Below are positions 9,849 to 22,552 of a stretch of 64,000 bases of DNA, in pieces; the stretch's first letter is position 1; each line of letters begins with the position of its first letter. The notes below the pieces were generated by a model that made no database searches, was not told the DNA's origin, and saw only the letters and a list, made by a program, of their open reading frames with translations. Both the position numbers and the translations under genes were made by a program. The DNA comes from Corbicula japonica (taxonomy: Eukaryota > Mollusca > Bivalvia > Venerida > Cyrenidae), in the NCBI GenBank assembly GCA_038501625.1, contig JAZAYU010000015.1, forward strand, positions 9,074,991-9,138,990. The letters run 5' to 3'.

Positions 9849-12700
9849 TTTGGAGATTCGTGAAATAAATTCACTGTTGATAATTTTCCTCTTTTATCTG
9901 ACTTTCTATGAGTTTGTTTTTGTTCTGGGACAAATGTTAAACAGTACACTTACATCCTGTTTTTATTATTGTAGTTCATTACTAACTTCTTGAATATTTG
10001 TAAACAACACACGCATTCATAAAGTTAAGAGCCAAAACTAATCGTTTCATTTAGAATGCTATTTAAAAAGGTTTTCACTTAACATTTTATTGGAGATGAA
10101 AGAGCAATCTCATTATGTAATGCTGTTGTTTTGAGCTACATAATCGGTTCATTATCAATCCAAGAAGAGAAGCAAAAACAAAATGTTTTCCGGGAGATGT
10201 CTAAATATCCAGATAAACATGAGGATATTGCAAGTCAAAAATGTTAACATATAGTGACACTATAATGAGGGTTTAATTTAATTAAACTTGTTAACATACA
10301 TAAATGGGGTTTATTTTAGATACACTAATTCGGGTAGACAATATATTAGGCAGGAAATTGGTAAATATGAACCGGGTTAAGAAATTAAGCATTGTAAAGA
10401 TCGGCGCCTTACTAAATAATATCATACCATTTCACTGAGAGCAGAAGAATAGGAAAAAACCCAACAAACCAAAACGTTAGGAAACATTGCCTCCACCGTT
10501 AATATCTTATTTTTTTACTGTTGTTTCTTCTTTTTTCTTCACGTTCTGGACCGAAGGTAATAAAACGGAAAAATGAATTCTTACTCAGATTACAGCAATC
10601 TGGTGTCAAGGTTATAAAACTGAGATTGGAAACCAGTCTCAAATCTCAAGCATCTGATTGGCTGAAATGGCGACTGTCGCCATTTCAGCCAATCAGATGC
10701 TTGAAATTTGAGACTGGTTTCCATGCTCAGTTTTATAACCTTTGACACTGATTGCGTTTAATTCAGCATTGTCTCAGCACAAACTAAAGGCTAGCTAAAA
10801 AACCCAGTGGCAAAATGTTTTGCTGGTAACTATTCCAAGGCGAAAACCTCTCGAATTGTTTAACACTTTTGTTAAATGTGATGTCATTTGAAAACTATTA
10901 TAAAATACAGTCATGTATTACTAAGCACATGCTTTCTATTCTACTTATTGAACGTGTTGGGAAATAACGTTTTCTGAATGTGGCTATTCTTGATATGCAT
11001 GCATATTTCATATTGTTTGAAATTGGAGAATGGTTTTCGTACAAGGTTTTACCCTTGGAGTCTGCTCTGATATAAACAGTCTCCGGAAAATCTCTTGGAT
11101 ATGATATCTTATTAAGACATCGTTCATGTTGTTCCCTATAAGAAATCTAATTGTCTTGGGTCACGATGGGTGAATGTCGCAGACAATTTATTCATTAGAC
11201 ATCATCGGATGTGATTGTAAAACCAGACAGCATTTCGTCCTGATTCATAAAAGACAGACATTTATATCCAATACAGCTTTGTCGAATTCTAAATCATTAA
11301 ATCTCATATTAAGAGGTTCTTTAAGACTAAACGACAGGAGAGGATTTGAATGGAGGAGAGGGGGAGGTTGTGTGTGTTTATAGGGGGCGGTCAGATGGAA
11401 GGCGCTGTTTTAGCCCAATTCTTTAACAACTGACATTATTTCAGAACTACCAAGATGCAATCTTAATAATGATAATGTAATTTAAAGATAACTTTGAAAC
11501 CACCAGACTAAATATAATTTAATAAATAAAATGATAAACATTAGACTTTTATCGTTAGATTAAGAAACATTTCTCTTGTAAACGTTTCTGAGAATTAATT
11601 TAAATTGAAGGATCATTATATTATACATTAGGTCTCTTTTTATGTTAGAGATTAGGTTTTTAATTCGTTAGGTTTTATACAGCTGAACAGATCACTTAAT
11701 GGGACTTTGTGGTTTAGTAACCCCCGCCACTAGAAGTGCGTTAATCCGTCCGTTAGTCGACAGTACTCTGGTTTAAATTCATTTCCAGACGTGTATTAAA
11801 TACACACGTTAGGCAATTACTACTTCATGTGTGGTTGACTTTAATTGTATTTTAGTTCAATTGAGATTCTCGTTACAATACAGGTTTTCATTCATTGTTT
11901 TCTAATTTTAAAAGCCAAATTTTAATTTTATGTAACTTAGGATACAGAATTCAACATGAAAGTTATTATCAGAGATGTCCCTTAAGTTATAAAAATCTGT
12001 AGTTTTCTTGATAAAGGAAATAAGTGTCCGAATTAATAGCATACATTTTAAATACATATAATCTGAGACGTAATGAAAATTTAAATTTGTCGTCGATATA
12101 TATTCCTATTCCAGAAATATAAAAAAAACCCACAAACTCTCACTTAAACACTCTCACATACCACATCTGTTCAGATTGTTTGTTGTTGCGAAGGTTGTAT
12201 GTTCATCGACACACAGTTATGATGAAAATTATTACGTAGATCATTAACTTTAAAATATTTTATTAAAATTGATGTAACTTAATCACGATTTTCATTCTTA
12301 AAAGATCATTTTATAAACCCAAGCTCTTTTTCATCACTGGGTTGTGAGAGCCGGTATGTTTTTGGAAGTGTGTCTTTTTCGGGTATGCAAGGTTCACCTC
12401 TTCGATAAAAACATAAAATAAAACCGTTTTCTTCCACTGCTCTTATTCTAACTACAATTATTTTTATATACTGGCATACGTTTTGAAAAAAAGAGACGCT
12501 GTCTTGGTGTTAATTCGATATAATGAGTTCATGTCGTTCTCTGTGAGAAATCCGATTGTCTTTGGTCAAGAAGTCTGATTTTTATAGACAATTTATTTAT
12601 TAGACATCCAATTTAATGACAAAACTTAAGTGCAGTCCGATATGGCTCTAATAAATAAATGATGAAAGAATTTTGATAGCCTCAATCACGAAACATAATC
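9849..12700. repeat. Upstream flank of copy D, duplicated at C and G
   Basis: No gene seen. From 9849 to about 11400 it aligns closely with 17142-18640 and 41733-43290. The block includes a shared FB1 element and an AT-rich stretch with TTTAATTTAATTAAACTTG. The rest, to 12700, aligns more loosely with 18640-19900. Confidence 0.6.
10604..10748. mobile_element. FB1 fold-back MITE
   Basis: Near-perfect inverted repeat of about 145 bp. The left end is GTGTCAAGGTTATAAAACTG, the right end CAGTTTTATAACCTTTGACA, and the centre is GGCGACTGTCGCCATTTCAG. Almost no unique loop remains, as in fold-back MITEs. It has no coding capacity. The same insertion is present at 17837-17975 and 42484-42630. Confidence 0.75.
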
Positions 12701-12915
12701 AAAATATTGCAGGCTGTGTTGAGTGAGCCTGTTCATTACCAGTAATAAAAATGCATATAACTTAACTCTCCGCCTGACACCGGTTGAGCTAATCTCAATG
12801 TTAACACGAATATATGGATTGAACTCAACGGCTTTCAAAATGCATTATAATATAAACACCACTGATTGAACATTCGGGGAGACCTTTTACAGCCGCCACA
12901 AGGCACACCGCTACT
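12700..12915. repeat. Diverged REP2 plus SINE-tail fragment
   Basis: Includes TATTGCAGGCTGTGTTGAGT (REP2-like, diverged). At about 12878-12910 comes GGGGAGACCTTTTACAGCCG, the reverse complement of the tail found after the SINE at 19480-19520 and alone at 29795 and 37505. A second diverged pair lies at 20885-21110. Confidence 0.5.
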
Positions 12916-14929
12916 GTAATAGTTAAATGAACGAAACAATTTTTATTCCATTATTCCAATGCACCAGTAACGCATATCGACTTTTTGTCAAACTTTAAAT
13001 TAAAAAAAAGAGATTCGTCTGCGACAGGTCGTGATCCGGATCGGCGGATATAGATCGATCAGCACATCATATATTCGGATATTACAAGGTATCTTTAGAA
13101 CGTCTTTTTCTATTTACTTTTTGATGCTAGGACATTATAGTTAACTGTAAAAAGTGAAAGAACATAAATATGAAAATATAAGTAGGCGAACATGATAGAA
13201 TAAGAACTTTGTATTCAAATTTTGATTTCTCTTAAGTATTAAAAATTAGACAAAATTAGCATTGTGTTGCAACCTATTCGAGCCATATCAGAAGCAACAC
13301 ACACTAGTTTCGCTGACTGACTAACTATAAAATGTAACAGTAAAATCCACTCACAGATCCTAAAATGTACAGATTATTCCTAATTTTGGGCTAAAATTCG
13401 CATTTCACATCTCAGACATTAATAGGCATTATATAGAGGTTCAATAAGAATAACCGCAGCCGAGACATTGAAGTTTTCATCCCAGGACTGTAGGGAGGAA
13501 AGCATTAAAGCATTAAAGGAAATCACGAATAAGATGTTGGCTTAAACATGAAGCTATACATCATCCAGAGTAAAATGATTACTACAATTGTTTGGTATTT
13601 GAGTCAGAAAACGTTGGTATTATTTCTGATGCAAGAAATGCTATCAATCATTCTAGATGACATTTATATTTTGATTTATATTTATCTTAATTCTTTCGGC
13701 GAAACTTCGATTTTTACATGCTTATTATGCATAAATCAACATATTCATAAAAAGAATCGGTTAGTAAAATGGGGTACGTCACGGAAAAAAATGAACCATC
13801 GGACAGCTGACGTCAAACCTTGCAATGACGTGATGCAGCTGAGCAGACGACATTAATTATAGTTCATTTCCCGGTTAAAACATGATATTTTCTGAATGTT
13901 TAACAAAACTAACACTTCAATTATGAGAAATTAAAATATAATTGTAACATCTTTCTAAAAATATTAACAAATAAAATGTTAAGAAATATTAACGAAGAGA
14001 CTTTTCCTCGTGACGTGCCTAAAATGATTTAAAAGATAAAAAACACTTATATGCGTACCATCATTAAGGATGGATCGAAATTGTACTGTTTATTGATGTA
14101 CATGATGAGTTGCGCTCAACCCGGGGCTAGGCGGCGTGGGTAGTAATATGAATTTCCATTACTGCCCATGAACAGGCTCAATCTAACCGAGACTGCAATA
14201 TTTTTATATTTGTCGTGCTCACTGGCTTTCAGAGTTCCCTTGGCATCTATTTTTGTATATTTTTGTATATTTTGCTACCGTCTGTAAAAGTTTAACTAGA
14301 TTAAAGGAATACTCTTTGAATTCATGTCTCTTATTTTTTGTTTTGGCAAGTTCTTCTGCTTGTTAATACCTTTCCTAGTGTTTTTCATAATATTCTTTGT
14401 TGTAATATTTTTAAAATAACGTTATTGTCGCTCACAGTGGTAATTTGTTTTTTAATTTAAACACAAAATTGGAAACTTAAGGAGACGTTCATTTATCATC
14501 AGATGGCGCCCTTACCCAACAATTAGATTATACTCTTTTAGAAAAATAATTTTTATTCTTTTTCATTTTTGAAATAGGTTTGGTAATGGATTGTTCATCT
14601 CGTATTAATGTCTCTATTCATTAAAATACGCGATTGCGACGATTACCCCCAGGACACTATTAGTTTTAATGCAGTAAAATGTAGTGTCACTGAAATAGCA
14701 TCATACCCATTTGCAATTAAACCATAATTCTTGTAAACATGTAATTGAAGATTAAACATTTAAAGTGCTTTAAATAATAAACTTTATTAGAAAATTAAAT
14801 ATCTCAAAGTGGCCATAGTATGACCATTCACCAACGTCTTTTAATTACAAATGTTACTGAATTTCTTTTAGCTTTTATGTTAAGATTTAAGGCAAGCTCA
14901 TCTATCATGGATTCATTTGTGTGTATCCG
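12916..14929. other. Non-coding 3' flank of copy C
   Basis: No gene supported. Apart from REP2, 13500-14880 aligns with 43290-44690 and in part with 21650-22550. The longest frame, about 100 codons at 13548-13856, begins in AT-rich spacer and has no family features. Confidence 0.45.
14085..14215 (-). repeat. REP2 interspersed repeat
   Basis: Minus-strand copy: TGAGTTGCGCTCAACCCGGG, then the palindromic TTTCCATTACTGCCCATGAA, then GAGACTGCAATATTTT. It lies in a spacer duplicated at 43880-44020 beside copy G. Confidence 0.65.
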
Positions 14930-15964
14930 TTAATATGGGGTCAGCTCACGGCCTTGAACGTATGGCGGACAACGAAGTGATCCACAACGGGCCTCCATGA
15001 AATAGAATAGTTTTCCATTTGCGTTCTCCTCGCCTCCCTCTAACACCTCTGGCTCACCGTCAAGACAAACGAAATCCGTGGCGTAATGGCCGTCGTAGCC
15101 TCCAGAGAGATAGCCTTGGTACTCCAACGTCCAGCCTTCATAACACTTATTTCTAGCGGGGACCATCACGATGGCGCTTCGCCTGGTGTGACATACACAG
15201 CATGGTACATCGTGCTGTCCAATTGATTTTCCAAAAAAGTTATTCATATTTCTGCCATTCAAACCTCGCTCATATTCTGCTCCCCATACCGTGCCCCCTG
15301 TCTGTTCTGCGTCCTCATACACACTCCACAAAGGATCTTCAGGAAGACAAAGATAACTTGAAGCAGCCCCTTGTTTGTTGTAGAATGAACCCCCGGCATA
15401 ACCTTTATACACAAGCTCCGTCATGTTCCCAGGACACGTTGTCCTTCCCCATCTTACGTACGTTGCTCCGGTTTCATCAAATATCTTAGATTCGCCGATT
15501 TTTGTTATATTCCATTGTAGTTCGTTTCTCTTGAACTTCTCATCTGAAAACGGTTAGCTATACAATATATTTTGAACAATGTGGATGTGCATTAGTCAAA
15601 TTTTCGTCTTAATTTAAACTTAAGGATCTTGAAACTTTGTGTAAAAGAAAATACAGTAAGCGTCTACTAATGAAATTGCATTATAAACCAACATGTTTAA
15701 CTACTGTCTTTAATAATATGCGGCGTCGGTTTATTTGTAATTGAATTTCGAAGTGATGAAAAATTAACACCTTCAAAGATCCTTAAACAAGACAAATATG
15801 AAAAAGTTCAGACTCATTTCAATTTAACTTAGGCTTTCGTTTTCGTAAATAGTTTTTGGTGTCTTATTTGAAACTGATATTCTTATAAACCAACTTTTTG
15901 GCTGTGTACGGAAATAGATGAAAATGGAACTTTGAAAGCCACCGAACGCGATAAATATGAAAAT

Positions 15965-16095
15965 ATTGCAGATTCGGTTTGATTGAGCCTGTTCATGGGC
16001 AGTAATGGAAATGCACATTACTGCCCACGCCGCCTAGCCCCGGGTTGAGCGCAACTCAATATTTACACCAATAAACTGTACAATTTTGATCAACA
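15965..16095 (+). repeat. REP2 interspersed repeat in the copy C intron
   Basis: TATTGCAGATTCGGTTTGAT, then GGGCAGTAATGGAAATGCAC / ATTACTGCCC and GGGTTGAGCGCAACTCAATA. It sits in the same intron position as in F (32755) and G (40558). Confidence 0.65.
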
Positions 16096-16434
16096 CAAGC
16101 GACGGTATGCATATGGCGGTGAACATGGAACCTTCAATGCGGTATTTTCAGATTAATACCATTCCATGAACAGCGGCGTATGATGTTTTATGGCTGTGTT
16201 TTCAGTGTGTGGCGATCCCTGATATGTATATTTCATTTTTTTAGGTAATGAAAATACGCCGTTATGCCTTGACTTAAGCTCGGACTATGATTTTATTTCA
16301 CCTATTTCGTAACCTGAGTGCAAAAATGGTATACTTCCATTGAAATATAAAAGTAATTATACCGTCATTTGGCGCTCAGGTGACAACCTATTCTTATTTA
16401 AAATTCACATATAGACTTTAATTTTATAAATGAT

Positions 16435-16610
16435 ATTGCCTCTTCCTGCACAAATAGCGCTACTGCGAATTTCAAATGATATTGCATCTACCTGTGAGCG
16501 AACCCGCACCGGCACGGCGAGAGCGCCTAGCCTTGAGATTCCGACAAAGTAACCAATTGAGCTAGCCGGGACAATCCCAAAGGAGGTTGATCGGATAGAT
16601 CTGATATACG
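16435..16610 (-). repeat. tRNA-derived SINE in the copy C intron
   Basis: Same element as at 9117-9300. On the minus strand the A box reads TAGCTCAATTGG and the B box GGTTCGCTCAC, with the class II-like GGCGCTCTCGCC hairpin between. The position is shared with D, F and G. Confidence 0.6.
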
Positions 16611-17141
16611 CTATCATCACTGCACGACATCGGTAATTTGCATGATAAATTCGAATAAACTTTAAAGAATTGATTGAAGGAATATATTGATAATAATGTT
16701 GATCAGGGTTATCCAATCAACCTTCTTTAGGGTTTTCTCGGTTAACTAAATAGGTAATTGGTTTTAAACGTCGTCGTCACTAAAGGGATTGCTCCTCAGA
16801 AGGGGCAATATCCTTTTTTAAAATTAAATTGTCATTTACATTTGCGTTTGCAAGGTGACAAAAGACCAGGCAAAATGTCAAATGAACTTTGGCAAATTTG
16901 TTTGATGTAAAACATTTGAAAATGTTACCTTCAATAGTTCTTTCCAAATTTCGAATAATGCTGTCCTTTGTTCTTCAATTATATCTTTAACTTTAGTTTG
17001 TTCCATCTCCAGCATGAGCATTTTCTGTAGCATTTTATGATCATAGTCAAATCTCGATGTGCATATAGGTTCATTTTCACCCGAACAGTAAACTATCCGT
17101 TGCCATAGAAACAGCAGAATAGCTGCAGCTACACAACGCAT

Positions 17142-19390
17142 CTTGGAGATTCGTGAAATAAATTTACTGTTGATAATTTTCCTCTTTTATCTGACTTTCT
17201 ATGAGTTTGTTTTTATTCTGGGACAAATGTTATACAGTACACTTACATCCTGTTTTTATTATTGTAGTTCATTACTAACTTCTTGAATACTTGTAAACAA
17301 CACACGCATTCATAAAGTTAAGAGCCAAAACTAATTGTTTTATTGAGAATGCTATTTAAAAAGATTTTCACGTAATGCTGTTGTTTTGAGCTACATAATC
17401 GGTTCGTTATCAATCCAAGAAGAGACGCAAAAGAAATGTTTTCCGGGAGATGTCTAAATATCCAGATAAACATGAGGATATTGCAAGTCAAAAATGTTAA
17501 CATATAGTGACACTATAATGAGGGTTTAATTTAATTAAACTTGTTAACATACATAAATGGTGTTTATTTAAGATACACTAATTCGGGTAGACATTATATT
17601 AGGCAGGAAATTGGTAAATATGAACCGTGTTAAGAAATTAAGCATTGTAAAGATCGGCGCCTTACTAAATAATATCACACCATTTCACTAAGAGCAGAAG
17701 AATAGGAAAAAAATCAACAAACCAAAACGTTAGGAAACATTGCCTCCACCGTTAATATCTTATTTTTTACACGTTCTGGACCGAAGGTAATAAAACGGAA
17801 AAATGAATTCTTACTCAGATTACAGCAATCTGGTGGCAAGGTTATAAAACTGAGATTGGAAACCAGTCTCAAATCTCAAGCATCTGATTGGCTGAAATGG
17901 CGACTGGTCGCCATTTCAGCCAATCAGATGCATGAGATTTGAGACTGGTTTCTATGCTCAGTTTTATAACCTTAGACACTGATTGTGTTTAATTCAGCAT
18001 TGTCCCAGCACAAACTAAAGGTTAGCTAAAAAATCCCAGTGGCAAAATGTTTTGCTGGTAACTATTCCAAGGCGAAAACCTCTCGAATTGTTTAACACTT
18101 TTGTTAATTGTGATGTCATTTGGAAACTATCATAAAATACAGTCATGTATTACTAAGCACATGCTTTCTATTCTACTTATTGACCGTGTTGGGAAACAAC
18201 GTTTTCTGTATATGGCTATTCTTGATATGCATGCATATTTCATATTGTTTGAAATTGGAGAATGGTTTTCGTACAAGGTTTTAACCTTGGAGTCTGCTCT
18301 GATATAAACAGTCTCCGGAAAATCTCTAGGAAATGGTATCTTATAAAGACATCGTTCATGTTGTTCACTATAAGAAATCTAATTGTCTTGTGTCACGATG
18401 GGAGAATGTCGCAGACAATTTAATCATTAGACATCATCGGATGAGATTGTAAAACCAGACAGCATTTCGTCCTGATTCATAAAAGACAAAGACATTTATA
18501 ACCAATACAACTTGAATTCTAAATCATTAAATCTCATATTAAGAGGTTCCTTAAGACTAAACGACAGGAGAGGTTTTGAATGGAGGACAGGGGAGGTTGT
18601 GTGTGTTTATAGGCGGCGGTCAGATGGTAGGCACTGTTTCAGCCCATTTTTTTAACAATTGACAGTATTTCTGAAGTACCAAGATGCAATCTTAATAATG
18701 ATAATGATATTTAATTATAACATAGGAACCGCCATACTAAATATACATGTAATTTAATAAAGTGATAAACATTAGATTTTTATCGTTAGATTAAGAAACG
18801 TTTCTCTTGTAAACGTTTCTGAGAATAACATTAAATTGAAGGATCATTCTAAATAAATTAAGTCTCGTCATATGTTATGGATTGGATTTAAATTCATTTG
18901 GTTTTAAATAGCTGAACAGATCACTGTATTAAACTTTGTGGTTCAGTATACCCCCCTAGTAGTGCGGTAATCCATCCGTTAGTCATCAGTACTCTGGTTT
19001 AAGTTTTTATAGACGTGTATTTAACACACGTTAGGCATTAACCACTTCATGTGTGATTGACTTTAAATTTATTTTAGTTGAATTGAGATTCAATAACAAT
19101 ATAGGTTTTCATACATTGTTTTCTCGTTAAGGGCAAACTTTTAATTTTGTGTAACCCGGGATACAGATGTCAACATGAAAGTTATTAACATAGATGTCCC
19201 TGAAGTTATCAAAAATCTGTATTTTTCTTGATAAAAGAAAAAGTGTCCAAATTAATAGTATAAATTTTACACAGATATACTCTCAGAGGCTATACTGAGA
19301 CGACAACAAAGTTACAAATTTGTTGTCGTTATATTCCAATTCCAGAAAAACAAACGTACAGACTCTTACTCTCTTACTCTCAGACTCTTA
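17142..19390. repeat. Upstream flank of copy C, segmental duplicate
   Basis: No gene seen. From 17142 to about 18640 it is a close copy of 9849-11400 and 41733-43290. It lacks some 55 nt (around 17370) that the D and G flanks retain. Confidence 0.6.
17837..17975. mobile_element. FB1 fold-back MITE
   Basis: About 139-bp inverted repeat: CAAGGTTATAAAACTGAGAT at the left, CTCAGTTTTATAACCTTAG at the right, centre GGCGACTGGTCGCCATTTCA. The arms differ at only a few positions, so it is well preserved. No open reading frame. Confidence 0.78.
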
Positions 19391-19394
19391 CACC

Positions 19395-19700
19395 GTCACG
19401 GCGCTGTCGCCGTGACGGTGCGGGTTCGCCCCCAGCTAGAGGCGCTATCATTTGAAATTCACAGTAGCGCTATTTGTGCAGTGTGGCGGCCGTAAAAGTC
19501 TCCCCGTACATATTGCCAGTACTGTTATCAGTAAAATAACCCGTTACCGATGTCATGCTGTGATTGTTACGTATATCAGGGCTATCCGATCAACCTTTTT
19601 TGGGGTTGTCCCGGTTAGCTCAATTGGTTGCGTCGCAGGAATTGCATGGCTAGGCGCTGTCGCCGTGACGGTGCGGGTTCGCTCCCAGCTAGAGGCACTA
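19395..19700 (+). repeat. tRNA-derived SINE, one partial and one longer copy in tandem
   Basis: The second copy has A box TAGCTCAATTGG at 19616-19627 and B box GGTTCGCTCCC at 19676-19686, a spacing of 60 as in the minus-strand copies. The first starts inside the element at the GCGCTGTCGCCGTGACGGTG segment and continues into CACAGTAGCGCTATTTGTGC and then GTGTGGCGGCCGTAAAAGTC. This shows the CGGCCGTAAAA segment is part of the SINE tail. Confidence 0.62.
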
Positions 19701-20029
19701 TCATTTAAAACACTCACGTATACCTCATTTTCAAGTTGTTTGTTGTTGAGAAAGGTGTATGTTCACCGACATACAGTTATGATGCAAATAATTTAAAAAT
19801 CTTCTATTTAAATTGATATAACTTGATAAGAATTATAACGGTATTCTTAAAGATCATTTAATAAACCCAAGCTCCTTTTCCTCTTTACGTTCGTGTTAAT
19901 CATATGCATGACCGTGCTCTTCCATTGCTATAATTTTAACCACCATTATATGTATATACTGAAATACGTCTAGGAAAAAAGAGACGCTTTCTTGGGGTAA
20001 ATCGGATATACTGATATTGCTATCCAGCA

Positions 20030-20300
20030 AAAATCCAACATGATATTCTACAGCGCTCTGCAGACCTGGTGATTGATTACTATGCTTACCTCTTTGTTGC
20101 ACGACGTTGGCAGGGGTTTGAGAGTTTTATGGGGAATCAATTTTTTAAAGATCCTAGAAGCTCGATTTGTTTCTTTTATCCCTGTCATCGTGTTCTTGAT
20201 GATATAGCTCGATGTGTTATTGTCTCGGAAAGATCATTGAGCATTCGCCCCTTTAGCTTTGCAGTGCTATTAGCTTTTATATTTTATATGTTTATGTGCT
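20030..20300 (+). pseudogene. 3' remnant of a retroelement reverse transcriptase
   Basis: Translated pieces (HDILQRSA, then YAYLF, RRWQGFESF, FFKDPRSSICFFYPCHRVLDD) closely match the sequence just downstream of the reverse transcriptase remnant at 28605-28870. It is therefore the 3' part of another copy of the same element with the RT core missing. Reading frames are interrupted and no function is expected. Confidence 0.5.
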
Positions 20301-20329
20301 TTTGCATGCAACATTGTAAAGCTGATAGG

Positions 20330-20640
20330 TAAGTTGGGGTTATTTCACCAAGACAACTTGTACTTGTTTGTTGATATCATTACCTGTTGGGGGCAAGTGT
20401 AAGGTTGGTGAACCCTAGAACCTTGTTAAAATCGCCAGAGGCAATTTGTTTTGCCACTGACCGTTCCAAGGCGGTTACCCCATGGGTTCTCTTTTTCGTT
20501 AATTGTTTGTGGCGTCTTATCTGAATTGACATATTAATATAAAATATTTTTTTTTTCTTCTCTTCTTTTTCGCTGCGTGGGGAGTCTGTGTTTTACGAGT
20601 GTGGAAATTCCAGATATGCAAATTTCACCTGTTATTCCTC
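20330..20640 (+). repeat. REP1 interspersed repeat
   Basis: Full set of REP1 landmarks: TTATTTCACCAAGACAACTT, TTGGGGGCAAGTGTAAGGTT, GACCGTTCCAAGGCGGTTAC, TTTTTCGCTGCGTGGGGAG, and the tail ATATGCAAATTTCACC. The order and orientation are the same as at 28917-29230, also directly after the retroelement remnant. Confidence 0.65.
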
Positions 20641-20716
20641 AGAACTGATATCTCACTGAGACAGCGTTCTTGCCGTTTTTTTGGTGAGAAATCCGATTGC
20701 CATTGGTCAAAACGTG

Positions 20717-20842
20717 TGATTGGTGTAGACAATTTATTTATTAGACATCATCTTATTTAATGGAACAACTCAAAAAGTATGATTGGTATAGACAATTTAT
20801 TTATTATACATCATCTTATTTAATGGAACAACTAAAACGTGC
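20717..20842 (+). repeat. 63-bp tandem duplication
   Basis: TGATTGGTGTAGACAATTTA and the following bases to AACAACTCAAAAAGTA repeat once at a 63-nt offset (second copy from 20780). The two copies are nearly identical, which suggests a recent event. Confidence 0.6.
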
Positions 20843-21059
20843 AGTCCGATATGGCTGTACTAAATAAATAAACCATGAAAGCCTCAAACACGATCTGCAG
20901 GCTCGCCTTGAATGAGTCTGGTCATGGACAGTAAAGGAAATGCATATAACTGTCCACTCCGCGTAGCACCGGCTGAGCGCAAATCAATCTTTATTTAGAT
21001 ATATGTATCGTTCTGAACGGCTCTCAAAGTGCGTAAAGAAAACATCACTGTTTGAACGT

Positions 21060-21110
21060 TCCAGGAGACTTTTTACAGCCGCCACACGGCACACCGCTCC
21101 TGTGACTTTT
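21060..21110 (-). repeat. SINE tail fragment
   Basis: GGAGACTTTTTACAGCCGCC then ACACGGCACACCGCTCCTG is the reverse complement of the SINE tail seen at 19480-19520. No A or B box remains. Confidence 0.45.
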
Positions 21111-21862
21111 AGATGGATGAAACAACAATTAATCCAGTATTTCAATATATTAATCACGCATATTGACTAATTGTCAAAACTGAAAGTCAAAAGGAGAGTT
21201 TGGTTGCGACTGAGTCGTGATCCGGATTGGCGGATATAGATCGATCAGCTGATTATATCCTCGGATATTACAATTTATCTTCTATCAATCGTCCTTTTCT
21301 ATTTACTTTTTGAAGCTCGGAAATTATAGTTAACTGTAACAAGAGTGAACGTACATATATATGCATAGTTAAACAGGCGAGCATGATAAATAAGAACTGA
21401 TTTCTCTTAAGTGCTCGTATTAACAAACAAGAGCGACGGGGACCATATCAGAAACAACGCATAATAGTATCTCTGACTAACTATGTATAGCGAAACAAAC
21501 TTTTGAGAATTTGCGCAACGCAGCTCTTATATTAATTTAAATAGCACTTGCCCTTTTTCTAAGACGGAAACATGTTCAATTCCCATTTTAAAAGAACAGT
21601 GTTAATTCATCAAGTCCAATTCTCCAATTGTGAATATTTTTAAAGCCAAAGATGTTATTGCGTTACTGATCAAGTAAAATCCACTCACAGATCCTAAAAT
21701 GTACAGATTATTCCAAACTTTCGGCTAAAATTCGCATTTCACATCTCAGACATTAATAGGCATTATAAAGAGGTTCAATAATAATAACCGCAGCCGAGAC
21801 ATTGAAGTTTTCATCCCAGGACTGTAGGGAGGAAAGAATTAAAGGAAGTCACGAATAAGATT

Positions 21863-22015
21863 TGCCTTGGAACGATCAGTGGCAAATCAAATTGCCACCG
21901 GGGGGTTTAAACCAGGTTCTAGGGTGCACCAACCTCACAATTGCCCCAAAAGGTTCTCATATCACAAAACAAATACAAGTTGTCTTGGTGAAACAACTCC
22001 AACCCATCAACCAAC
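21863..22015 (-). repeat. REP1 fragment
   Basis: Minus-strand REP1: TTGGAACGATCAGTGGCAAA, GGGGGTTTAAACCAGGTTCT, GTGCACCAACCTCACAATTG. The terminal ATATGCATA part is absent. Confidence 0.6.
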
Positions 22016-22552
22016 CTAACCATCCAGTATATTTTGCTACCATCTGTAAAAGTTTAGCTAGATCAAAAGAATACTCTTTGAATGGATGTTTCTTATTTTT
22101 GTTTTGCCAAGTTCTTCTGCTTGTTAGGGTGCTTTTCATAATATTCTTTGTTGAAATATTTTAAAAATTACGTTATTGTCGCTCACAGTGGTAATTTGTT
22201 TTAATTTAAACTCAAAATTGTAAACTTCAAGAGAGGTTGATTTATCATCAGATGCCGCCCTTGCCCAACAATTAGATTACACTTTTTAGAATAATAATTG
22301 TATTCTTTTTCATTTTTGAAATAGGTTAGATAATGGATTGTTCATGTCGTAATAATGTCGCTATTCATCAAAATACGTGATAGCGACGATTTCCCCGCAT
22401 GACAACATTAGTTTTAATGCAGTAAATTGAACTGGCACGGAAATAGTATGATTTCCATTTGCATTTAAACCATTATTCTTGTAAATGCATATTTCACCTT
22501 TTTGGAAACATGTTTAGTAAGATTTAACATTTGAAGTCCTTTAAATATATAC

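Larger units (their letters stand above)
14930..17141 (-). pseudogene. Copy C: short-chain collagen C4-like gene, frameshifted and truncated at its 3' end
   Basis: Exon 1 is 16929-17141 (213 nt) and exon 2 is 14930-15543 (614 nt); the 1,385-nt intron holds REP2 and a SINE. Exon 1 starts MRCVAAAILLFLWQ like copy D but lacks 19 nt (codons for NKIVAQ and part of D), so the coil ends ...EEQRTALFEIWKELLK in the wrong phase for exon 2. In exon 2 the domain is otherwise open (ATYVRWGRTTCPGN ... PCCVC ... EARCGSLRCPPYVQGRELT) but ends RELTPY, not RELTCAVCSK. A deletion joins the gene to sequence that lies 3' of copy E (about 24836), removing the last two cysteines and the original 3' flank. Two independent lesions make loss of function likely. 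The alternatives are alternative splicing that restores the frame, or sequence error, which is unlikely for a 19-nt gap. Confidence 0.78.
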
